DNA from: JAGXFP01 sp046484585 | GTDB taxonomy: Bacteria; Desulfobacterota; Desulfobulbia; Desulfobulbales; JAGXFP01 | Length of the DNA: 58,738 nt | Direction of reading: 5' to 3' | NCBI GenBank assembly: GCA_046484585.1 | Contig: JAWOIQ010000113.1 | Span: forward strand, 1-58,738 | Shown: one piece after another, positions 40,719 through 49,809 of the stretch | Layout of the letters: every line of letters begins with the position of its first letter | Position numbering within the stretch: the stretch's first letter is position 1 | Notes under the pieces: model-generated | The model's database searches: none | What the model saw: the letters and a program-made list of their open reading frames with translations, nothing else | Told to the model about the DNA's origin: nothing | Position numbers and translations under genes: made by a program

Positions 40719-43700
40719 ATGGTTTATTCTGGTGGCTTCAAATTATCCGGTTTGGTGAATATTTTGAAGAAACTCCATCTGCTCAAGACGCTCCTCGCCC
40801 TGGCGGCGGTCATTGCCGCCCTTTCGGCCTCCCCCGCTTTCGGCCAGGCCGAAGTGCCGGTCGGGGAAAGGCTTTTCACCTTCGCAACCCCCCATTTCCG
40901 GGTGATCTACCAGGAACCCCTGGCCGATTCCGCCCCTCTGATCGGGCGCTATGCCGAGGAGGCGTACGCGGCTTTGAGCGAAATCTTCGCCTGGCGCCCG
41001 GCGGGGAAGATCGATATCCTCTTCGTCGATTCACTCGATACCCATAACGGCTGGGCCACCGCGATCCCCCACAACAGGGTGCTGATCCAGGCGGCCGGTT
41101 CCGAGCCGGGATCGAGCATTTACATGCCGGGAAATTACCTCCGGCGCACGGTCTTTCATGAGCTCACCCATGTTTTCACCATGGACATGCGCTTCGGCTA
41201 CAACCGGGTCCTTTCCTCGATCTTCGGAAAGGTGGCGCCGTTCGGCGATCCTCTCTCGGCTCTCCTTTTTCTCTTCACCTCCTCGCCGGTCGCCCTTTCC
41301 CCCTCCTGGTATCTGGAGGGGCAGTCGATCTGGGCCGAAACCGAATTCGTCCCCCCCGGCCGGGGCGGATCCACCCTGGTCGAGATGATTTTCCGTACCG
41401 CGGTCCGGGACGATAACCTTCTGCCCTATTCGAAATGGTATCTGGAAATCCCCCATTGGCCTTACGGGCTCGGCGCCTACCTCTACGGAATGCGCCTGAT
41501 TCAGCATGTCGAAGCGACCGAGGCCGGGGAGAACCCGACCGGCGCATTAAACGGGGAGATCGCCTGCGGATTTTTGTTCGCCAACAGCCACGCGGCCCGG
41601 CGGGCCACCGGCAGGTCTTTTCCGGTTCTGGCCGAGGAAATGTTGACCATGGAAAAGGTACATCAGGAAAAGCGTCTCGCCCGGCTGCGGAGCCGACCCG
41701 TTACCGATGTCCCCCGGCTGACCCCGAAAGGGCTGGCGGTGGGCCAGGCTGCGGTCCTTGGCGATCTGGTTTATTTTCTGGCCGGCGAGGAAGAGGAGGT
41801 GAGCCGGCTCTATGTCTACGATCCCGCCCGCCGGCAGGTAAGGCGCACCTCGTCGGGCCAGACCACCTCACCCTCGGGGAGCCTGGCCGCCGCCCAAGCT
41901 AACGGCACGATCCTTTATACCCGGCTTAATGTCGAAAATTTCGAAAATACCTGGTACGAAATCCGCCGCTTCGAGCCCCGGACCGGGAAAGACCGGCTGG
42001 TCAGCGAGAAGGGCAGGTACCGGGCGGTCGATTCCTCCCCGGACGGGCGGCGGCTTGTTGCGGTCAGCCAGCGGCAGGGCAAACCGCTGCTCCTGGAACT
42101 GAGCCTGGACCTGGAGGGCAGGGTAGCCGGCGAGCGGACCCTCCTTACCCTGCCCGTCCAGGCCGAGCTTGCCTCGCCGCGCTATTCGCCGGACGGCTCC
42201 CGGATCGCTTTCGTCCGGGCGGACGCGGAGGGCTTCCGGTTGCAGATTTACGAGGCGGCGACCGGCCTTGAACGAAACCTGTTCGCCTCCCCTGCCCAGA
42301 TCATCGCCCCGGCCTGGCATCCCGGCGGGCGGAGCCTGGTCTTCAGCAGCGACTTGAACGGGGTCTTCAACCTCTATGAAGTGGCTGCGGCGGGGGGCGG
42401 CGCTCCCGTGCCACTGACCAATGTGACCGGCGGCCTCTTTTTCCCGGTCTTTGCCGGAGATGGCCGCCGGATCATCGCTACCGGCTACGACGGTTTCGGT
42501 CCGTATCTGACCGAGATCTCCTACCCCGCCGCCCCGGCCGGGCCCCTGCCGGTGATCTCGCCGCTAAGGGAGGATGAAAGGGAGGCCTGGCTGCAGGACC
42601 TGAAGAAGAATAGCGCTGCCGCCGCCGGACAGGCCCTGAGCGAACTGCCGCCGTCCCGCCCCTACAACTCCTTCGCCCATATCCGCTTCGATTACTGGTC
42701 CCCCTGGCTTACCGCAAGCTCGGAAGGGGTTCAGGGCGGGGTGGGCGCCTCCTTTTCCGATCCCGCCGGCTTCCATGACCTGAAAATTCTCGCCGGTCTG
42801 GAATCGGAGTATGAAACTCCGCTGGGCTCGCTCCTCTATACCTACCGGGGATTGTTGCCGACCCTGCGCCTTTATGCCGCGGCCGATCAGGATTTTTTCC
42901 CCGACTTGCTGCATGAGGAGGGGAGCGGGCGCCGCTTCGATCACGGCGAGGAGGTCGAGCGCTACGGGGTGGTTCTTGAATTCCCCTTGCAGAGTCTGGA
43001 GCGCAGCTTCACCTTCGAGACCGGTTACGAGTACAAGGAGCGCCGCTTCATCGGCGAGGTGCGGGACGACTACCGGGACCTCACCCTTTCGCTGCCGCCC
43101 TCCGAGGCAAGCGAGGGGCTGGTGTGGGCGCGGCTGAACTACTTCGACGGCTATGTTTTCGGGCGGAGCAGTTCCATCGAGGAGGGCCGTCTGATCTCCC
43201 TGGCGGGAGAATGGTCCGGGCAGGAGTTGGGCGGGGAGCTTGATCGCTCCCGCTATCTCGGGACCTGGAACGAATATCTGCCCGTTCCGGGGCTGAAGAA
43301 CCATGTTTTTAAATTCGCCGCCGCCTATGGTTTCAGCGAGGGGGACCGGATCGCCCAGGGGAGTTTCGGCCTGGGAGGGTTTGCGAATCCGGTGGCGCGA
43401 CTGACCCCGGGCATTCCCGATACCCTGACCCTCCGGGGCTATTCGACTAACTTCCGGATCGGCGACGAGGCGGCGACCGCCGCGGCCGCCTATCGTTTCC
43501 CGATCTGGGACATCTCCCGAGGCAAAGATGGAATCTTCCCCTTTTATTCCCGGCAACTCTTCGCCGAAATTTTCTACGAGGGCGGGCGCACCTGGCTCGA
43601 CCGGCAAAGCGGCGGCGACGGCGACTGGCTCGATGCCGCCGGGGCGGAGCTTAATTTCGCCGTGACCATGCTGCGCTATCTGGCCATCGCCCCCGGGATC

Positions 43701-43781
43701 GGCGCGGTCTATGCCCCGGACCGGGAGGAAGAAGATGAATTGCAGGTCTATCTGACCGTCAAGGGCTGGGTCAACTTTTGA
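40719..43781 (+). CDS. Predicted outer-membrane protein: zinc peptidase + beta-propeller + beta-barrel
   Basis: 1020 residues. The signal peptide (KTLLALAAVIAALSASPAFG) is at about 22-43. The zinc peptidase domain (about 50-330) has H147-E-L-T-H151 (FHELTHVF) and a third ligand E200 in WYLEGQSIWAE, a gluzincin pattern. A TolB/PD40-like propeller (about 340-625) shows repeats such as SPDGRRLVAVS, YSPDGSRIAFVRAD and WHPGGRSLVFSSD. The C-terminal third (about 650-1020) has alternating strands typical of a surface-antigen or Omp85-like barrel, with TLRGYSTNFRIGDEAATAAAAYRFPI, and ends in aromatic VKGWVNF. I infer an outer-membrane barrel holding a periplasmic or surface protease. The true start is uncertain: no ribosome site before 40719, and GTG/TTG codons lie at about 40755-40764. 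A strong terminator follows. Confidence 0.82.
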   Translation: MVYSGGFKLSGLVNILKKLHLLKTLLALAAVIAALSASPAFGQAEVPVGERLFTFATPHFRVIYQEPLADSAPLIGRYAEEAYAALSEIFAWRPAGKIDILFVDSLDTHNGWATAIPHNRVLIQAAGSEPGSSIYMPGNYLRRTVFHELTHVFTMDMRFGYNRVLSSIFGKVAPFGDPLSALLFLFTSSPVALSPSWYLEGQSIWAETEFVPPGRGGSTLVEMIFRTAVRDDNLLPYSKWYLEIPHWPYGLGAYLYGMRLIQHVEATEAGENPTGALNGEIACGFLFANSHAARRATGRSFPVLAEEMLTMEKVHQEKRLARLRSRPVTDVPRLTPKGLAVGQAAVLGDLVYFLAGEEEEVSRLYVYDPARRQVRRTSSGQTTSPSGSLAAAQANGTILYTRLNVENFENTWYEIRRFEPRTGKDRLVSEKGRYRAVDSSPDGRRLVAVSQRQGKPLLLELSLDLEGRVAGERTLLTLPVQAELASPRYSPDGSRIAFVRADAEGFRLQIYEAATGLERNLFASPAQIIAPAWHPGGRSLVFSSDLNGVFNLYEVAAAGGGAPVPLTNVTGGLFFPVFAGDGRRIIATGYDGFGPYLTEISYPAAPAGPLPVISPLREDEREAWLQDLKKNSAAAAGQALSELPPSRPYNSFAHIRFDYWSPWLTASSEGVQGGVGASFSDPAGFHDLKILAGLESEYETPLGSLLYTYRGLLPTLRLYAAADQDFFPDLLHEEGSGRRFDHGEEVERYGVVLEFPLQSLERSFTFETGYEYKERRFIGEVRDDYRDLTLSLPPSEASEGLVWARLNYFDGYVFGRSSSIEEGRLISLAGEWSGQELGGELDRSRYLGTWNEYLPVPGLKNHVFKFAAAYGFSEGDRIAQGSFGLGGFANPVARLTPGIPDTLTLRGYSTNFRIGDEAATAAAAYRFPIWDISRGKDGIFPFYSRQLFAEIFYEGGRTWLDRQSGGDGDWLDAAGAELNFAVTMLRYLAIAPGIGAVYAPDREEEDELQVYLTVKGWVNF

Positions 43782-43908
43782 TCGCCGTGTTGCAGTGACT
43801 CGATGGGGTACCACTTTTCGCGAAGTCATCAATCTTAGGATCAAGAATCGAATCGGCGGGAAGTTGCTGCAAGGGGTACCTGGACGGTGATTCCGGAAAG
43901 TGCATAGC

Positions 43909-43975
43909 GGGGGCAGGCTGCCGGGATGTCAAGAATAAGCTGACATTGCGGCGGCCTGCCCCGTAAGTTTTTTAT
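43909..43975 (+). terminator. Strong terminator after the peptidase-barrel gene
   Basis: Long hairpin with outer arms GGGGCAGGCTGCCG and CGGCGGCCTGCCCC, an inner ATGTCA/TGACAT stem and a nine-base loop, followed by TAAGTTTTTTATT on the plus strand. Confidence 0.85.
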
Positions 43976-43991
43976 TCGTGTATTAAGATTG

Positions 43992-44345
43992 TCAGGCGGT
44001 TGCTTCCTTCGGATTCGCGCCATAGGCGTTCTGCCCGGGCTTGCTGTCTTGAACCATAAAGACAAGCAGCACGATAAAACCAATAAGCGGGATAAGGCTG
44101 ATCAGCATCCACCAGCCGCTGTGACTGGTGTCGTGGAGCCGCCGCACCGATACGGCAAGCCCTGGAATGAACACGGCCAGGCCGTAGAGCATGGCGATCA
44201 TGCCGGGACTGCCGACAAGTCCCTCTACGAAACCAAGAACGAAGGTAATGATCAAGTTGAACAGCACGAACATCCAATATTCCGTTCTTCTTGCTCGTTC
44301 GCCAAAAACCGCGTATTTTTTCAACACTTCCAGATACCAATTCAT
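43992..44345 (-). CDS. DUF805 membrane protein
   Basis: 117 residues: the MNWYLEVLKKYAVFGERARRTEYW start and RRLHDTSHSGWWMLISLIPLIGFIVLLVFMVQDSKPGQNAYGANP are the DUF805 signature (YhaH/YhaI-like). Three to four transmembrane segments. Function is unknown. AAAAGGAG precedes the ATG. It lies on the minus strand with two other small membrane proteins upstream of it. Confidence 0.92.
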   Translation of the reverse strand: MNWYLEVLKKYAVFGERARRTEYWMFVLFNLIITFVLGFVEGLVGSPGMIAMLYGLAVFIPGLAVSVRRLHDTSHSGWWMLISLIPLIGFIVLLVFMVQDSKPGQNAYGANPKEATA

Positions 44346-44517
44346 CTTAATCTCCTTTTCATTTCCCCTTGTTTTTCAGTTAGAGGGCTGCGGGGCATCC
44401 TGCCGACTAACCGGTTAAACCGATGCGGGCCGTGCACACCACATCCTGGGATCGCCTATGGCGAATGGATGTCAGTGAAGTAAGGGAACCGGGGCAAGCA
44501 TTTGCAATTTTATCGCT

Positions 44518-44769
44518 TCAGGCCTTTTTAACGATCCTGATTGCAAATAACAGCACCACGGCGCCGACCGTGGCCATAACTAACGCGCCGATCAGGCCGC
44601 CGGCGGTTATTCCCAGCCAGCTGAATAAAAAACCGCCCAGGACGGCGCCGATAATCCCCACGACCATGTTGCCGATAATCCCGAAGCCCTGGCCTTTGGT
44701 GATGAGGCCGGCCAGCCAGCCGGCGACCGCGCCGATTGCTAAAAAGATAAGCAGGTTCTCAGTTTCCAT
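44518..44769 (-). CDS. GlsB/YeaQ/YmgE family small membrane protein
   Basis: 83 residues with three hydrophobic, glycine-rich helices: IFLAIGAVAGWLAGLITKGQGFGIIGNMVVGIIGAVLGGFLF and GLIGALVMATVGAVVLLFAIRIVKK. The GAVAGWLAG ... GNMVVGIIGAVLGG pattern is that of the transglycosylase-associated protein family, often stress-induced. CTGGAG precedes the ATG. It begins 14 bp after the next small membrane gene on the same strand, so they are probably one operon. Confidence 0.9.
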   Translation of the reverse strand: METENLLIFLAIGAVAGWLAGLITKGQGFGIIGNMVVGIIGAVLGGFLFSWLGITAGGLIGALVMATVGAVVLLFAIRIVKKA

Positions 44770-44783
44770 GCTGACTCCAGGTG

Positions 44784-44999
44784 TTATTTTTTAAGAAAAA
44801 GGAATAGACCGGCCACAAAACCGGTCGCACCGCCGATGTAGAGAAGCATTACCTTGTCGGTTGCCGAACCGGTAACGGTTTGGGTTATCTGGGAGCCGAG
44901 CGAGCCGGACAACTGCTCTGCCCAGATCGCCAGACCAATCCCGATGACCATCAGTGCGATACCGGCGCTTTTCCGTGTGGAAGCTGAACTTTTTCCCAT
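44784..44999 (-). CDS. DUF3185-like small membrane protein
   Basis: 71 residues: basic start MGKSSASTRKSAG, helix IALMVIGIGLAIWAEQLSGS, and helix VMLLYIGGATGFVAGLFLFLKK. The layout matches the DUF3185 family of two-helix membrane proteins. The start at 44999 is chosen for the CGGAGG just upstream; the open frame runs back to 45146 without protein-like features. It shares an operon with the YeaQ-like gene. Confidence 0.75.
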   Translation of the reverse strand: MGKSSASTRKSAGIALMVIGIGLAIWAEQLSGSLGSQITQTVTGSATDKVMLLYIGGATGFVAGLFLFLKK

Positions 45000-45312
45000 A
45001 TTGTCCTCCGGGGAATTAAGATGTGCCGTAATGCCGGGAATTCCCGGGGCGGATTCCATAATCATGGGAATCCGCGGTAAATCCGGGGAAGCCGGACTCT
45101 CCTGCCTAAAACATCCAGGGAGTATTAATACCACGAATGGCGGCATCGGGCATAATATTTTTGCCGGAATGGTTTAACGGTTTGGATATGGTGGGCGGTG
45201 GCAAGGATCGGCGATTTGCCCAGGTGCAATTGGCAAGGTGCTGGGCGGCAAAAGGCGGTAAAGGGGCGGGTTCGGCTTCGGGGCGGAAGGGGATGAAGGG
45301 GTTTGCGCAACC
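45000..45312. other. 313-bp intergenic region
   Basis: Upstream of the small membrane operon and downstream of bioF, both on the minus strand. It has a G-rich left-to-right tract (45240-45300) and a CCGGGAATTCCCGG palindrome near 45035. I see no gene or clear terminator. Confidence 0.45.
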
Positions 45313-46506
45313 CTACTCAGCCGGAAAAGAGATCGGCGCCGATAATCTATTGCAGATCTCCATCAGTAAGGCGGCGGTATCGGCCAGTTCCCGGCGGCTC
45401 TGGTGGAGGGTGACCGAGAAGCGCAGGCGGGCGGTGCCTTCCGGGACGGTCGGCGGACGGACCGGGGTGACGAAGATCGAGTTTGCGCGCAGCTCCTCAG
45501 CGATCTTTACGGCCAGGCGGCTGTCGCCGACCATTACCGGGACAATCTGGGAGGGGCCGGGTTCGCCGGGCAGGCCGGCCGCGACCAGGGCTTTTTTGAA
45601 ATAGGCGGCGTTGTCGCGCAGCTTCTTGCGGCGCTCCGGCTCCCCGGCGAGCAGTTCAACCGCTTTAAGGGACGCCGCGATTACCGCCGGGGGCAGGCCG
45701 GTCGAGTAGATGAAGGTGCGGGCCCGGTTGATCAGGTAATTTTTCAGGGTTTCCGAGCCGGCGATATAGGCGCCGTAGCTGCCCAGTCCTTTGCCGAAGG
45801 TACCCATGGCGATCTCCACCTCATCCTCAAAACCTTCTTCCTGGATAAGGCCGCCGCCTTTTTTCCCGAAGATACCAGTGGCGTGGGCCTCGTCGACCAT
45901 CAGCAGGCAATCGTGGCGGTTTTTGAGGCGGACGATATCGGCCAGGGGACAGCGGTCGCCGTCCATGCTGTAGAGGGATTCGACCACGATCAGTCCCCGG
46001 TTTCCGCCTCGTTTGTTTTTCAGGCAATCCTCGAGGTGATCGGGATCGTTATGGCGGAAGCGGACCAGTTTCGCCCCGGACAGGCGGCAGCCGTCATGGA
46101 TGCTGGCGTGGTTCAGGCGGTCCGAAAAGATGACGTCGCCCCGCCCGGCCAGGGCGGGAATCGCGCCGATATTGGCCATGTATCCGCTGCCGAAAACGAG
46201 GGCCGCCTCCCGGCTTTTCAAGGCGGCGACCGCCTCCTCCAGCTGATGAAAGAGCATCAGATCGCCGCTCATCAAACGAGCCGCGCCGACCCCGGTACCG
46301 TATCGGGCCAGGGCCGCTTCGGCAGCGGCGATCATCGCCGGGTGGGTGGAGAGGGCCAGGTAGTCGTTCGAGGAAAAATCCAGGATCGGGGAGCCGGGTT
46401 TTTCGGCCGTGCCGATCCGGCCGTTGGCGGAGCGTTCGATCGGAAAGAGGCGGCGGTAATCGCCGCTAGCCAGACGCTCCCGCAACCATTGGCTCAGGAA
46501 GTCCAT
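45313..46506 (-). CDS. bioF: 8-amino-7-oxononanoate synthase
   Basis: PLP-dependent condensation of pimeloyl-thioester with alanine in biotin synthesis. 397 residues: LDFSSNDYLALSTHPAMIAAAEAAL, GVGAARLMSGDLMLFHQLEEAVA, NHASIHDGCRLSGA, VDEAHATGIFGKKGGG, and the PLP lysine in MGTFGKGLGSYGAYIAGS. Its start lies within the end of bioB (13-bp overlap), so translation is probably coupled. bioA and bioD are not in the window. Confidence 0.95.
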   Translation of the reverse strand: MDFLSQWLRERLASGDYRRLFPIERSANGRIGTAEKPGSPILDFSSNDYLALSTHPAMIAAAEAALARYGTGVGAARLMSGDLMLFHQLEEAVAALKSREAALVFGSGYMANIGAIPALAGRGDVIFSDRLNHASIHDGCRLSGAKLVRFRHNDPDHLEDCLKNKRGGNRGLIVVESLYSMDGDRCPLADIVRLKNRHDCLLMVDEAHATGIFGKKGGGLIQEEGFEDEVEIAMGTFGKGLGSYGAYIAGSETLKNYLINRARTFIYSTGLPPAVIAASLKAVELLAGEPERRKKLRDNAAYFKKALVAAGLPGEPGPSQIVPVMVGDSRLAVKIAEELRANSIFVTPVRPPTVPEGTARLRFSVTLHQSRRELADTAALLMEICNRLSAPISFPAE

Positions 46507-47414
46507 ATCCGCTGGATCTCGGCCACGAAGCGCCGGTCATCTTCCGGGGGGCGGCCGCGCTGGGTGAGATAGCCGCCGATCATCATGCCGTCGGCCCCGG
46601 CCATAAAGGCCGAGCCGAGGAGGTCGGTGAGGATCGTCTCGCGGCCGCCGGCCAGCCGGATCGGCACGGCCGGATTGATCAGCCGGTAGAGGGCGATGGA
46701 GCGGAGTACTTCGGCGGCCGGGATAGGCGCCATCCCGGCCAGGGGGGTGCCCGGCAGGGGGATCAGGATATTGAGCGGCACCGAGTCGACCTCGAGCTCG
46801 CGCAGGGAAAGGGCCATCGAGATCCGGTCCTCCTCGCTCTCGCCGAGCCCGAAGATGCCGCCGGCGCAGACTTCCACCCCGGCTGCATGGCAGGCCTCGA
46901 TCGTCTTTACCCGGTCGTCGAAGGTGTGGGTGGCGACCACCTTGGGGAAAAACTCCCTGGAGGTTTCAAGATTATGATGATAGCGGCTCATCCCGGCCTC
47001 CTTGAGGAGGGCCAGCCCCTCGGCGTCCATGATGCCCAGCGAGGCGCAGACCTTGATATCGATCTCCGCCCTGATCGCCGCAACCAGTTCGGCGATGGGG
47101 CCGACCTCGGCGCGGCTGATGCCCCGGCCGCTGGTGACCAGGGAAAAGCGGGAGGCTCCGGCCTTTTTGGCCGCGCCGGCCGCTGCCAGTACTTCCTCAC
47201 GGTTCTTCAGGGGATAGACCGGCGCATCGGTGTGGTAATGGGCCGATTGGGTGCAGAACCGGCAGTCCTCGCTGCATTTGCCGGACTTGGCGTTGATGAT
47301 GCTGCACAGGGAGACCTGACTGCCGCGCTTGGCCAGTTTTTGTTCCAGAGCCAGGGCGGCCAGCTCCCGGAGCGGTAATTTACGTAAACGGGCAATTTCC
47401 TGTACGGCAATCAT
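46494..47414 (-). CDS. bioB: Biotin synthase
   Basis: Radical SAM enzyme that inserts sulfur into dethiobiotin. 306 residues with the radical SAM cluster CSEDCRFC (C-x3-C-x2-C), NAKSGKC before it, YHHNLETSREFF, GGIFGLGES and the conserved arginine-containing RLAGGRET that binds the 2Fe-2S cluster region. Its first bases overlap the end of pcnB (ATGA), and its end overlaps bioF, giving a tight pcnB-bioB-bioF operon. Confidence 0.96.
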   Translation of the reverse strand: MIAVQEIARLRKLPLRELAALALEQKLAKRGSQVSLCSIINAKSGKCSEDCRFCTQSAHYHTDAPVYPLKNREEVLAAAGAAKKAGASRFSLVTSGRGISRAEVGPIAELVAAIRAEIDIKVCASLGIMDAEGLALLKEAGMSRYHHNLETSREFFPKVVATHTFDDRVKTIEACHAAGVEVCAGGIFGLGESEEDRISMALSLRELEVDSVPLNILIPLPGTPLAGMAPIPAAEVLRSIALYRLINPAVPIRLAGGRETILTDLLGSAFMAGADGMMIGGYLTQRGRPPEDDRRFVAEIQRIWTS

Positions 47415-48712
47415 TTTTTCCTCAGGCCGAACACTCCGCCTTCGGTATCCTCGGCAAAGGCGGGTGTTCTGCTTTGCCTGCTGGGTTTTTTGCGGTGGGC
47501 GCCCGGTTTAGCGGCGGGCAGCGGCTCTGTCACGATTTTTTCTTCATCGGGGATGGGCGGGCCGCCGCTGGCCTCCAGGTAAACTTTATAGAACAACAGG
47601 CCGTCGTTGAAATAGCTCTTTCTGGTCAGCCAGGCCGGCCATTTCTCTTTGTCGGCATATTTGATGAACACCGGCAGGTTGGTCAGCAGGTGGGTGACCG
47701 CGTCCTTCTGGGCCCTTTTGACATTGAGATGCTGGAGATTGCGGTCAACGGCGTCACGGGCGGCCTTGCTCAAATTGGTTTTTTTGGCGGTATCGGCGGA
47801 GTCGTCCAGCAGACCTATTTCCGTTACAGCCCAGGGCAGCATTAATAAGGCAAAGAGAAACTGCTCGGGCAGCCGGGCGCCGTTTCGTTGCAGGCGGTCG
47901 CTAACCGAGAGGCAGGCCAGCAGGAGGTTTCTGGTCTCGGCGCTCGGGTTTTTCAGGTAAAAGGGCAGCAGGATCTGGAAGAGCCCGCAATCCATGGCCA
48001 AGCCGGCCCAGCCGGCGCTGGCCCCGTCTTTCAGATCCTTCAGCAGTTCGTCGCGGAGTCTTGACTCGGGACACATTTTCAGATCGGCGACGTTATCTTT
48101 GATCGCCGCCCAGGTTAACGGTTCGATGTGAAAGTCAAGGCGAGCGGCATGTCTGATTGCCCGCATCATCCGGACCGGGTCACGCCTGATTCGCCGCTCC
48201 GGTTCGCCGACTATCCGCACCGACTTGCTCTTGAGGTCGGCGACGCCGTTGACGTAATCGATAATGGTGAAATTCTTGATGTCATAAAAGAGGGCGTTGA
48301 TCGTCAGATCGCGCCGAAAGGCATCTTCCGCTACGGTGCCGTAAGTGTTGTTCGCGGCCAGGACTTCAACCGGGCCGTCAATGTCGAATTCGCTTTGACA
48401 GCGCAGGGTGGAAACCTCGATAATTTTACCGCCATGGAAAAAGACCTGGACCAGGCGAAAGCGTTTGCCGATCACCCGGCTGTTTTTGAAGAGTTTGCGG
48501 AGCTGGCCGGGGCGGGCGTCGGTGCTGATATCAAAATCCTTCGGGGTTTTACCGAGGAACAGATCCCTGACACCGCCGCCGACCAGATAGGCGTCGTAAC
48601 CGGCATCACGAAGACGGTATAATACCTTCAAGGCCTCGCGGTCTATGTCCTTTCTGGAAATGGAATGCTCATCCCGGGAGATGATTTTGGGTTCGGGCAG
48701 GTCTTGGGCCAT
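47411..48712 (-). CDS. pcnB: Poly(A) polymerase / tRNA nucleotidyltransferase family (PcnB-like)
   Basis: 433 residues. Nucleotidyltransferase head: AYLVGGGVRDLFLGKTPKDFDISTDARPGQLRKLF, with the GGxVRD and DFDI catalytic motifs, then RRDLTINALFYDI and RIRRDPVRMMRAIRHAARLDFHIEP. A basic, proline-rich C-terminal tail (KPGAHRKKPSRQSRTP) is typical of bacterial poly(A) polymerase PcnB rather than CCA-adding enzymes. It would add 3' poly(A) tails to RNA for decay. No strong ribosome site is seen at the start. It is the first gene of the operon with bioB and bioF. Confidence 0.85.
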   Translation of the reverse strand: MAQDLPEPKIISRDEHSISRKDIDREALKVLYRLRDAGYDAYLVGGGVRDLFLGKTPKDFDISTDARPGQLRKLFKNSRVIGKRFRLVQVFFHGGKIIEVSTLRCQSEFDIDGPVEVLAANNTYGTVAEDAFRRDLTINALFYDIKNFTIIDYVNGVADLKSKSVRIVGEPERRIRRDPVRMMRAIRHAARLDFHIEPLTWAAIKDNVADLKMCPESRLRDELLKDLKDGASAGWAGLAMDCGLFQILLPFYLKNPSAETRNLLLACLSVSDRLQRNGARLPEQFLFALLMLPWAVTEIGLLDDSADTAKKTNLSKAARDAVDRNLQHLNVKRAQKDAVTHLLTNLPVFIKYADKEKWPAWLTRKSYFNDGLLFYKVYLEASGGPPIPDEEKIVTEPLPAAKPGAHRKKPSRQSRTPAFAEDTEGGVFGLRKK

Positions 48713-48837
48713 ATTTCAGTCAGCGGCAACCGGGAGGTTGCGGAGATGGTTACGGGTTTTATGTAGGACAGCCGTCTGGACTATGCTTCTGCCAGGGGCT
48801 GCAAGATTCCGGTTAAGCCGGGATTGGGAATTTTGTT

Positions 48838-49809
48838 TCAAGACCCTTCCTTATAAACGGACTCGGCCTGGGAAACGAACTGGTCGAATACTTCCTTTAC
48901 CGACAGGATGTCGTTAAACTTGTCGACGTTTTCGCCGGAGAAGAACAGGCCCTCTTCGATATTGCCGTCCCGGGCCGCTCTGAGCCGTTCTGAAATGCAG
49001 TAGACATGGTCGCATTTTTTCAGGCACTTGTAAGGGCATTTCTTGCAGGCCAGTTGGCTTTCGTCTTCGAGGAGCTGCTTGACGAAAGGGGTTTTAATGG
49101 CCCGGCCGGGCAGTCCGACGGGGGAGCGCACCAGGGTGACGTCGTCCTTGGTGGCGTTCTGCAAAACCTTTTTGAAGTTCTCGGCGACACTGCATTCCTT
49201 GGTGAGAACGAAGCGGGTGGCGATCTGGACCGCGTCGGCGCCGTACTTGTCCATCATTTCGGCCATTTCGTAGCCATTGGTTACGCCGCCGGCGGCGATG
49301 AGGGGGACGCTTTTGACGACCTTTCTGATCTCGGGGAAAAGGTCGCGCAGGGACCGGTCGGTGCCGAGGTGGCCGCCGGCCTCCTTGGCTTCGACGATAA
49401 TGGCGGCGGCGCCCAGTTTTTCGGCGAGCTTGGCAAAGGCGGGTGAGGAGACGATCGAGACAATCGGGGTGTTGGTATCCTTGCCGACCTTGAAGATATC
49501 CCTGGAAAATCCGGCCCCGGTGACGATCATGTCGACCCCGGCGTCGATGGAGGCCATCACCAGTTCATAAAAGTTTTTCATGGCGAACATGATGTTCACC
49601 GCGATAATCCCCTTGCTGGCCTCCTTGGCCTTGCGGATATCGGCTTTCAGGTCCTCGATCGGAATGGATGAACCGCCGATGGTGCCGATGCCGCCGCAAT
49701 CGGCGACCGGGATAGCCAGGGCGGAGGTGGAAACCTGAATGGACATGCCGCCCTGGACCAGAGGAATTGGCGCCACAAAGGGGCCGATTTTTAAAGGAGG
49801 AAGCTTCAT
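48838..49809 (-). CDS. Nitronate monooxygenase / 2-nitropropane dioxygenase-like FMN protein
   Basis: 323-residue TIM barrel: IPLVQGGMSIQVSTSALAIPVADCGGIGTIGG, IIVEAKEAGGHLGTDRSL (the catalytic-histidine region of this family), LIAAGGVTNGYEMAEMM and ADAVQIATRFVLTKEC. The C-terminal third has an unusual cysteine cluster, CKKCPYKCLKKCDHVYC, which could bind an iron-sulfur cluster or zinc. Relatives include FabK enoyl-ACP reductases and PfaD, so the reaction is not certain. TTTGGAG lies about 13 bases before the ATG. Confidence 0.8.
   Translation of the reverse strand: MKLPPLKIGPFVAPIPLVQGGMSIQVSTSALAIPVADCGGIGTIGGSSIPIEDLKADIRKAKEASKGIIAVNIMFAMKNFYELVMASIDAGVDMIVTGAGFSRDIFKVGKDTNTPIVSIVSSPAFAKLAEKLGAAAIIVEAKEAGGHLGTDRSLRDLFPEIRKVVKSVPLIAAGGVTNGYEMAEMMDKYGADAVQIATRFVLTKECSVAENFKKVLQNATKDDVTLVRSPVGLPGRAIKTPFVKQLLEDESQLACKKCPYKCLKKCDHVYCISERLRAARDGNIEEGLFFSGENVDKFNDILSVKEVFDQFVSQAESVYKEGS

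Noticed and set aside
42564..43844. 426-codon minus-strand frame opposite the barrel domain
   Set aside because: Shadow frame in high-GC coding DNA; proline- and glutamine-rich with no family features.
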